A stretch of 64,000 bases of DNA from Eleginops maclovinus (Eukaryota > Chordata > Actinopteri > Perciformes > Eleginopidae), in contig NC_086363.1 of assembly GCF_036324505.1 (NCBI RefSeq), positions 11,043,153 to 11,107,152 on the forward strand. Direction: 5' to 3'. This document shows, piece by piece, positions 43,701-64,000 of the stretch. Within the stretch, counting starts at the first letter, position 1, and every line of letters begins with the position of its first letter. The position numbers were made by a program, and so were the translations under genes. The notes under the pieces are model-generated. The model was not told the DNA's origin and did not search any database. It was given only the letters and a program-made list of their open reading frames with translations.

Positions 43701-45050
43701 ATACGCCAGAGCATTGTCTCTCACGAAAAGTTAATGCTGTATCACTGTGCTTAGTATAGCAGGCTAGCACAGTGTGTCCGCAAGAGTAGATGAGTTTAGG
43801 AACGCTTATCGACCTACAAAACAGACATTTTGTTTGTCTCCTCACTCAAGCAGCTTAAAGGTGTTAGTGTGAGATAAGCTGAGCTGTTTTTTCTTTCTTA
43901 AGGGAATATCTCATCGTGTCTCTTCATGTTGAGCACATCAGTAATCTGCTGCCATTCTCTCCCAGTCACCATTATCTAAATTAATTTGGTGTTGCTATAT
44001 TTAATATGAAATTAGAAACTGATACCACTTTCATTATACTTAATGGCAGCTCTGGCCCATTAGATTCTGATATGTCTCTCATAATTTAAAAGCCCACAGA
44101 TAATATACAGCCTCTCAAACTTTGTGTGCATCTGTGTGTGGTGAAATTATTTTCAGTCAACTTTATGTTTTTGGTATCTGAGGAAAGGTAAATGCCCTAG
44201 TGATTCATAGAAGATGTTATTCTCTAAGGAAAAAAATGATGATCATAGATGTCAAGGCTGGTAAAGAGTCTCGATTTCCAAGGTTCTGTTTAAATACACA
44301 CTTGAAGCAACTCAAATAACTAACAATATTAATGTCCTTAATTTCGTAAGTGTGCTATAACTTTAATGGGACCAACTTGAGAGCCTTTAATTGACACACT
44401 CTTGCTCTCAGTCATACATTGCCATGTACAGTACATACACCACAGGCATGCGGAGTAATTTATGGGATGCAATCGACATGAAAGCCAGTTGACAGATTTT
44501 TTTAGGGTTTAAGGGCCATAAAGGTTTAATTGACCTCTCCTGAGTGAAATTCTTAGCCATGGCAACATTTCTGTCATGACAAGTTTGAGAACTTCTTGGG
44601 TGTTCTTTGAAGTGATGGTGCATTAGAGTTTCTGTTTTAATACCAAAACAGAATATCATACTTAATTAAAGTACATGTTTCTTGCTGTAAGTGAAAGTAA
44701 AAATAGATACCACTCTTGTTTTCATGCTAATTATGAAGCGTCACTAACATACTAATACGAGTGTGGTGTCGACCTATCAAAAATAAATCCCACGTAAGCT
44801 TGACCATATTTGCAGTAAAATGGGATGAAGACACAAAATGTTTATTTCGTTTTTAAGGCAAGGATTTGTTCATTTGGTTTTCTCAGCTGATGTTTTTACG
44901 AATTGAAATGATTGTGGTATTTGCAACTTAATCCATTTAATCCATGATTGGCTTGTTGTTGTCGTCTTGTGGTGTTTGTTTATATTGATTCGTGCTCTAC
45001 CTACACCTTCTCAGTGAATAAAGGAATAAAGCCCTGTCGTTTTGTAGATC
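40726..45050. other. Noncoding AT-rich DNA
   Basis: About 4.3 kb with no recognised gene. ORFs at 41259-41456, 41813-42076 and 42080-42292 (+) are short, lack supporting signals and resemble chance frames. Confidence 0.5.
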
Positions 45051-45051
45051 T

Positions 45052-45655
<604 letters not shown>

Positions 45656-45830
45656 GGTTGCGTTCACACTAGCCTTGTTAAGTTCAGTTGAATCGAACCC
45701 TTGAGCGTTTAACCCCTTGGTGTGATATGTTTGGGTTGGTGTGAACGCAGTCCGAAGAGGTGGTCTTGGGCCGCTTGCTAGTGAACTCACATCGCTGGTG
45801 TGAACGCAGTCCGCACCAAAACATAGGAAG
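45656..45830. repeat. DNA-transposon-like repeat with GCGTTCACAC / GTGTGAACGC ends
   Basis: Left end GTTGCGTTCACACTAGCC; inverted counterparts TTGGTGTGAACGCAGTCCG at about 45736 and TGGTGTGAACGCAGTCCGCACC at about 45798. The second and third copies repeat each other directly. The wording is typical of TIR-type repeats in fish, and the interior is noncoding. Confidence 0.5.
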
Positions 45831-46089
45831 CGTAGTTTTCTAGGGTGTGTGTGACATACAGTAGCCTATAGGGTCATGTTTTCATTAATTCTGAAATCGT
45901 TCATTAATTCATGGAGATGTAAACAACTATTAAACTAGCCTAGGCTATATCTGCTTTTGTGACTGCTTACGTCACTCGTCCCGTGTACAGCAAAAAGAGC
46001 CACCTGTCGTCGGTGAAACGTCCTCCTCTCTGCAGAACGTGTCACTCACTATAGGCATGTGTTATCATGTTTTTTAACGCACGTTGTCT

Positions 46090-46490
46090 GATTATATAAT
46101 CATTTACGCCGTCCGTCAGAGTCTGTTGATATGCACTCCAGATTAAAAGCCTGAAAGTAACCTGCCGATGCTCCACAGTGGAGGCTTTGGTAGAAATTGC
46201 CGGGATTCACGTTTTTACCCGCTTGATGTCTGACCAATTGTTGAACAGCATGCTGGTGCTGGAGCAGGTCTGTGAGGTAGGAGGGGGCCTGGTGACGGAG
46301 GGCTTTGTGGTTGAGGAGAAGGATCTTGAAGTGGATGCGTTGTGGGACGGGGAGCCAGTGGAGGTTCTGCAGGACAGGGGTGATGTGGTCGCGGGTGTGG
46401 GTGAGCACAATGCACAGAGACTGGTGGAGGTGACAAAAGCAATGGTTTGGCCCCAGAGCCGCCTAAAAGGGGTTTCTGGCTTTGCCACTT
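46090..46490 (-). mobile_element. LINE fragment, reverse transcriptase C-terminal part (L2/Rex1-like)
   Basis: On the - strand the frame from 46408 reads LTHTRDHITPVLQNLHWLPVPQRI, then FKILLLNHKAL and APSYLTDLLQ. This is the conserved region just after the RT domain of L2/CR1/Rex1-type elements (ITPVL--LHWLPV--RI-FKILLL-YK-L---AP-YL-DLL). Related sequence continues to about 46490 in a shifted frame. The copy is short, frameshifted and truncated on both sides. Confidence 0.8.
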
Positions 46491-47880
46491 ACTTTCATGA
46501 TCAACAGTGACAAGCAAGAAACACCCTGGCATACGTTCATATGTTTTGACCATTTTGACTTCTGTTTATTCGAGGATGGAGGCAACTGCAGGCGGTTCAT
46601 CAGCATGCGGAGAAAAAACATACTCAACACTCCCATCGCTTTTTGTTTTTGTCGTTCTGCTTCAACCGAATTAGCCTTCAACAGTTCCAGTCATTTCCGC
46701 AGTTGCAGATGGACAAATTATGTAAATGTATGTCAAAGAAGTTTTCAGATGTTTTTCATTGCCTGGTCCCATCATCATTTCAGACAGTTCCTAAACAACA
46801 GTTTTACTGTTTGGATATATAGACTATTTTGTTCCTAAAATATCCAATATTTCAATAGGCTCTATTCAACTCTTCACAAACAATCTGTAGGCCTACTGAT
46901 GAGGCAGAACAAAATATTCACTAACACACAGCTTACTGTTCTTTCCCTGGAGATGGGGGGTGCTGCCTGTGACATCAAGCACCAGAGCAGCACCCCAAAA
47001 AAGACAGACAAAAGCGGAAATGATGAATGCATCGCCAAAATGGAGGTCTAATTTCCCCCCAGTATGCACTATGTTTGCCTAATTAATTCGCTTTGGTTCA
47101 GGCACTCTGCCCAAATGCAGTTAGATAGACAGGGGGAGAGAGAGACTTGTGTATTGGCTCTCGTTTTTTAATATTTAGGCTTGTGAGTGTGTGGGTGTGT
47201 GGGTGGGTGTGCAACGGTGTTTGGCAAATCCACTGGGTTTTCTTTCTGTTCCAATATCTCACTGACAATAAAAAAACATGGTTTCATTGATAAATAATTG
47301 CGCAGACTTTGGTCCAGCCTTTTAATTGGTTTTATTCAGTGAGTGCTCCTGATGGATTTACGCTGTTGGATCATTTGTAAGAACATACTGATTGTTTTCT
47401 GTTTGATTGAAACAGGTCCAAGATCTGATTTCTTTTTATAGAAAATGACTCAAACAAACAGGCAAAAACAAACTGTAACCAAATTAAACTACAGACAAAA
47501 GTGAGCTGCAATGTAATTGATTTTCCCAATGGACACATTATGATGAACTTTTTTGCTTTTATTGAATACGTCAGCGGAACTAATAATTACTTTTCAAAGT
47601 TGTTTAGCATTTATAAACATTGTTAATTGTTGCCTATTTGGATATAAATGGATGTTGAAGATTCAACTCAGTACAATTAAAAATCACAATTATGTGTGTA
47701 TTTGTTAAGTTAGGAAGTTTAAACTTTTTAAATACTTGCAAACATTGTGGGATATTCAGACGTAGTTATGTTTTACTGTTTAAAAGCTCCATACTTCCCG
47801 ATTCAAGATCAGTAGTTGGTATTTTTGTGAGCAACTACATTTGTGTTATATACTCCTTTAATGTATAAATGTATAAATAA
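46491..47880. other. Noncoding DNA between two LINE fragments
   Basis: The first 350 bp (to about 46840) has several overlapping ORFs on both strands and may be more transposon debris, but no domain is recognisable. The rest is AT-rich and featureless. Confidence 0.45.
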
Positions 47881-48240
47881 TAAATAACCTTGCCCCTCAT
47901 TATCTCTCTGACCTCTAACCCAACCTCACATCCTCAACCGTTGCCTCAGGTCCCGAGATGCAAGCACCCTAAAGACCACCAGGACTAAGCTCCGGACCTG
48001 GGGTGACAGGGCCTTCTCTACTGCCACACCATCGCTCCGAAACACCTTCCCAAGCACTCCCTCAAAACCCAACTCTTTAAACCTGCTTTTCCCTTGGAAC
48101 CCCCCCATATCATAACTCCGCCAATCTGAATGTTAAATTGTCTGTTTCACTTGTACAACTGTGTTTGACTTCTGTAAAGCGTCTTTCTGTCTCCTGAAAA
48201 GCGCTATATAAATTAAAAGTATTATTGTTATTATTTATTT
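47880..48240 (+). mobile_element. LINE fragment: ORF end and 3' tail (L2/Rex1-like)
   Basis: The + strand reads TKLRTWGDRAFSTATPSLRN then SKPNSLNLLFPWNPP and stops near 48112. GDRAFS-A-P-LWN--P is the hallmark of the C-terminus of L2-type LINE proteins. It is followed by TCTGTAAAGCGTCTTTCTG and GAAAAGCGCTATATAAATT plus a (TTA/TTG)n tail, the usual 3' end. It is 5'-truncated and inactive. Confidence 0.82.
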
Positions 48241-50885
48241 AAAAATCATAACATTTATTTTGCAATTATTCTTGGATTTGTAAAGAAAATATCCATATAA
48301 ATAAATCATACTTCAGTTTTAAAAAGTGAGGGATGCAGGAAAACACATGGATTAATCTACACACATACAGTATGCACAACATGCAGTAACAAAGACAACC
48401 TATTCTAGTTGGCAAAACCCTACAGGCATTGTCTCCAGGCTTTCACAAGCATGAAATTGAGTGTACTGGTTTCCCGTACCTGAATAAATAGTTGAACAGC
48501 ATCTCGCACCAATATGAGCAGAGTCTCAAATACACACTGGGAGTTGTTAGTACAATACCTCTAAGATTATGAAGCCTGTTTATGAATAGAATCGAAGGTC
48601 CTCTCTATCCACATTCTTACAATGTCTTACAGACTAGAGAGGAGCTTTATAAAGTCTTACAGGATTATGAAGTAACCAGGAAGTGACATTTTGACAGATT
48701 AGGATGTATGCAGTGTCAGAGTTGACATTTAACATCTGATTGTTAATTAGCCGCGTATGTGACAGATCTCTCGTTATATAAAAAGTGTGAAATGTTGCTT
48801 TTCTTATAAAATAAGGAAAAAATGTGTCACGTATTTTACATTATGCTAATATTCAGTTGTTTTTGTATGTTGCTCAGATTCTAAATGACGTTTTAGAGGG
48901 CCCTAATTGGTTGCAGTTAGATGCCAGCGGATTATTGGTTTTAATTATCTAGTTTATTTCAAGCTGTTTTTTCACTTGCCTCAGTGTATTGACACGACAT
49001 CTACAAAAACAGGTTTATAAAAAGCATTGTGCTTTTAATGATTTCTTAAATAGACCTTTTTCCACAGACAAAGCACAGGTGTTACTTTTTCTATTAACGA
49101 CAGCTCTGTTCTTTTCAAGAGTCCTGGTGAGCCATGACTGCATGCACAATTTCAAGATCCTGACCCTGAAAAAGCTCATTGTAATTGTGCCATATTAAAT
49201 TCTATTGTTAACACCTTTGCTTTTCTAAACCTGAGGTATCAAAATGTCTTCTGTGTAAAAAGCCTTTTGGACTACTGTATTTTATAGCCAACCACACCAA
49301 TGGTGGCTGAAAAACAATTGGTTAACATTCTCTGAGCACACTAACAAGGAATGGTTTCAGAACTGGTTGCAGTATTAAACAGTATGTTTAATTAATGGTC
49401 TCAAACATCAAACCACTGGTATGTAGCTTTAAAAACACCTCGTGCCAAATCCTTTTTATCCACCGCTCCTTTCTTTGCTTTCTTCTCTCCCTCCTGCCCC
49501 CTTCCCGGTGAAATGCGCCGGCTATTGATTCTCCCACAGGGGATGATTAGCCTTAACCTGTGTCAGAGTGCCGAGTCAGGGCCATGATAATGCCTTCACT
49601 CAATGCAGAATAACAACTCAGGTGCCCCAGGAGCAAGTGCTAGCTGTACGGCGCGTGCTAGCATGCTAATTTGCAGAGACTTGTGATAAATGCATGCTGT
49701 CAGTCCCGCTGAACAAAGTCAGCCTCTCAGCGTTGCAGCTGTGAGGCCCATCAGATAAGCTACATCGAACAAATACGTGGGAGTGGGATTGTTTATGCAG
49801 CACTGTGACTTACAGTACGTGTAGATATATGTACACACTCATATCGAGCAAAGCCAGCTGCAAACGTCACATTGCTTCTTTCACAATCCTTAACGGCCAG
49901 TGCACAACCAACATACCTCTGACACCTCATTAGTCTTCATGTACCCCCATGAGAGTCCTGCACAGGCCTGAAATTTCAGCTCGAAGCCTGAATCTCCCAA
50001 TTCAATGAATCCAACCTGGCTGAACCTGAGCCAGAGCCTAAAACCAACGCTTTAATGTAAGAATACCCTCCCTTCCCTTTGCCTTTCCTCCTTTTTTAAC
50101 ACATTTTTAGTATACATAAAAGCTAAGGGGGTGTAGGGTGATAACAATGCAATAAAGACGCTGTCTACTCTGCGGCTGTATTGGACTATCCATCATGATG
50201 AAGACGCTTGTCAAACTGTACATACTAAGACATAAACAGTCATAGGGTCATGTAGCTCTCACCAAGCAATACTTAACCAGCGATCGCACATGTTTTTTCT
50301 ATCCTCTTCTCGTTGACAAAGCACACTCTTAAACAGTCGTAATGCTTAACAATACAGCAAACGCTTCACAAATCAAAACCGACTGACCACTTTGCCTTGA
50401 TGTGAAAGGAGCGCGGTGACAAAAGGCAAGTTGACAAATGATTGGCAAATCTTCACGACCCATACATCTAGGAGAAAACCTGACCCAGGGGCAATGATCC
50501 AATAATCAATCAATGTGTCAAGAGAGTGGAGTGCAAGGCTTCTGCTTACGAAGAAAAAGTCGGGCAAGAAATATTTTTTCAGAACAGCTATCAATGTATT
50601 ATGTTTGCTGCCATACCAATACATTGTGAAGTAAATGTAAAGTATAACAAGATATAAACAATGTGTCTTTTCAGAAACAATATTTCCTCTATATGTATAA
50701 ATAGTCCCTACATAATTAACTCAAGGGATATATCCAAAGCAGGAACCTTTGTTTTCTTGTAGTGGAGTTGCCCTTGACAAAGTAATCTTGCCCATTTCTG
50801 ATTGTTCAGGAGATCAGTGGCATCAATTTAAGCAAAACAACCTTTTTATTGCATTCAATGCGATAACGTTCTAAAGCTGAAATTA
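48241..50885. other. Noncoding DNA
   Basis: 2.6 kb without recognised genes. A GC-richer portion at 49480-49760 (CCCTTCCCGGTGAAATGCGCCGGC..., GCTAGCTGTACGGCGCGTGCTAGCATGC) has no ORF support and could be regulatory. Confidence 0.45.
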
Positions 50886-51090
50886 AAACACTGATCTCTG
50901 CCAAGGCCAAATGGCCTAACTCACAAATTTCCCAAATTCAAATCCACTCCAAAATTGAATGGGGTTCTCCTTTGGCCTATGCTTCGCTCTTACACCAAGT
51001 TTCATGGAAATTGTGTTAGTAGTTTTTCCGTAATCCTGCTGACAGACAGAAAAACAAACCAAACTAAAGCTTGGCCTTGGTAAAGGTAAT
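50886..51090. repeat. Dispersed fish repeat (CACCAAGTTTCATGGAAAT...CCTGCTGACAGACA type)
   Basis: CAAATCCACTCCAAAATTGAATGGGGTTCTCCTTTGGCC...CTTACACCAAGTTTCATGG...TAGTAGTTTTTCCGTAATCCTGCTGACAGACAG...GGCCTTGGTAAAGGTAATAA is a diverged copy of a very common teleost interspersed repeat. Confidence 0.65.
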
Positions 51091-62910
<11,820 letters not shown>

Positions 62911-62990
62911 GGTTACTACAATAATGAGGATGGATGTGTTTATCGTGAATTCTGTATCCCATTCCAATCCTACCCTCATACTCTTCCTGC
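62911..62990. repeat. 80-bp direct repeat, copy 1
   Basis: Begins GGTTACTACAATAATGAGG and ends TACTCTTCCTGC. It matches copy 2 at 63720-63799 at 75 of 80 positions without gaps. The preceding words TTATAAGACCTTGGGG (62897-62912) recur at 63035-63050. Confidence 0.93.
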
Positions 62991-63719
62991 ATTATAGAAA
63001 TTGGTACATTTTTTGTAGTACAAAATGAAAAACTTATAAGACCTTGGGGCAAAAGGAAATCAGCAAATAAGACCACATTATATACTATTATTGAGTTGAG
63101 TTTACTTGGCATAAAGATATATTCTATTTACATCAAAGATCACACACCCATTAAACTAACACTAAGGATATTTATGCTGTCCAAGCGCAAATGCAATTTC
63201 ATTTCATTTCCATTTTACATAAAACAGAATGTCTGAGAACATTCCCCCACACTATGGGAGGTTTTGGGGTTGACTAGAGTCCACCTTCTTAATCACAGCG
63301 AGAGAGCAGCAAGGAGGATATTGAATTTGCAGGAAGATGTATTTGTGTGTTATGTGTGTGTGTGTTTTAGTGCCTTAATCCTTCCAGTGCTTCTCTCAGC
63401 TTTTTCTCATGGACCATGGACAGAGCAGGAATGGGTGATGAGCTCACAATGTGGAAGCCACAGAAAACATTAATTCGTAATCTAACGGAAGTATTGGTGT
63501 GGAACCTCTCCTGACTTACAATATTGCACCGAAAAGTGATTTTGTTCAGCAGGTCTGAGATTAGATAGGATGGGCTGTGTATAAAACTGGAATTCAGGGG
63601 TTGTTGTGCCCCGATAGTGTCTATTGGAAATGTATTGCCTGCTATATGTGTGTGAAGAAGAGGGCATCCAACGCTGAGAGATAGAGGAAGAGAGATGCCG
63701 CACTGGTGCGTGGCGGGCG
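62991..63719. other. Spacer between the two 80-bp repeat copies
   Basis: No gene recognised. A second TTATAAGACCTTGGGG word is present near its left end (63035-63050), and a short GT run at 63350-63364. Confidence 0.5.
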
Positions 63720-63799
63720 GGTTATTACAATAATGAGGATGGATGTGTTTATCGTGAGTTCTGTATCCCAATCCAATCCTACCCTCCTACTCTTCCTCC
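63720..63799. repeat. 80-bp direct repeat, copy 2
   Basis: Begins GGTTATTACAATAATGAGG and ends TACTCTTCCTCC; five substitutions from copy 1 and no indels. Sequence before and after the copies is unrelated. Confidence 0.93.
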
Positions 63800-63821
63800 A
63801 TCCATACCTCTTCCCCACTAT

Positions 63822-63911
63822 GGCTCACTTGAGTAGCTCCGTCTGCGTCCGACATCTGGCGGAACGGGACCTCATCTCGTCGTTCCAGCCTTTCTGTTAC
63901 AGCTTGTCTCG
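63822..63911. other. Ambiguous exon-like segment at right edge
   Basis: A CpG-containing stretch with an ATGG at 63822 can be read on + as MAHLSSSVCVRHLAERDLIS and onward to SREEG before a GTGCGT donor-like site. On - it reads as an open segment ending ...SDADGATQ before GTGAGC. The two readings exclude each other as evidence, and no family is recognised for either. Confidence 0.15.
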
Positions 63912-64000
63912 GGAGGAAGGTGCGTTGTCTGTGTGTGTGTGTGTGTATGTGTCAACCTCCTCCGCCTCTACCACCCGAAGCCACCCCTCTACCTTTGTGG

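Noticed and set aside
63822..63911. First exon of a gene running off the right edge.
   Set aside because: Both strands give equally plausible short open segments with donor-like ends and neither resembles a known family; kept only as an ambiguous feature.

Overview
The window is nuclear DNA from a ray-finned fish, most likely a teleost and perhaps a percomorph. The signs are split vertebrate genes with mostly short introns, very many long (CA)n/(GT)n arrays, a Rex3-type (RTE clade) LINE, other fish-type dispersed repeats, and vertebrate orthologues of SEC63, SCML4 and mitoregulin. All three recognised genes lie on the + strand.

Layout. Bases 1 to about 1815 are the 5' part of a decayed Rex3-like retrotransposon on the - strand, cut by the window edge. 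sec63 occupies about 3.3-16.8 kb: 20 coding exons were assembled by splice sites and reading frame into a 769-residue protein (start 3521, stop 14514), with a 2.3 kb 3' UTR. scml4 follows. Its certain coding exons run from 25816 to 30776 (268 residues: AT-hook-like basic motifs, a linker and a C-terminal SAM domain). An additional exon at 21395-21637 reads as an MBT-like domain and is phase-compatible with splicing onto the first certain scml4 exon. The region 20-29 kb is packed with about a dozen dinucleotide arrays. mtln (mitoregulin), a 56-codon microprotein gene, lies at 32726-32896 with a probable noncoding second exon from 33505. From about 34 kb to the right edge I recognise no protein-coding gene. 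That 30 kb is AT-rich noncoding DNA with fragments of LINEs, MITE-like elements, fish dispersed repeats and two further microsatellites.

Gene relationships. The order sec63 then scml4 on one strand matches the human 6q21 order read on its minus strand. mtln is next to scml4 here, whereas human MTLN is on chromosome 2q13. Human SOBP, which flanks SCML4, is not visible in the 33 kb downstream. The three products do not form one pathway: SEC63 is an ER translocon co-chaperone, SCML4 is a Polycomb-type nuclear protein, and mitoregulin is an inner mitochondrial membrane microprotein.

Most notable observations. (1) An MBT-like exon is placed to give scml4 an N-terminal domain that mammalian SCML4 lacks. 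(2) I see no exon for the SLED domain that human SCML4 has, so domain content appears exchanged. (3) mtln is an easily missed short gene in a different synteny. (4) sec63 carries a pure GCA tract coding 13 alanines. (5) There is an exact 24-bp match between a scar in the Rex3 ORF and sec63 intron 2. (6) There is an 80-bp direct repeat near the right edge. (7) Two CTCF-like motifs face each other around sec63 (3' half), scml4 and mtln. All homology calls are from reading the sequence and from memory of the families; no database search was run.
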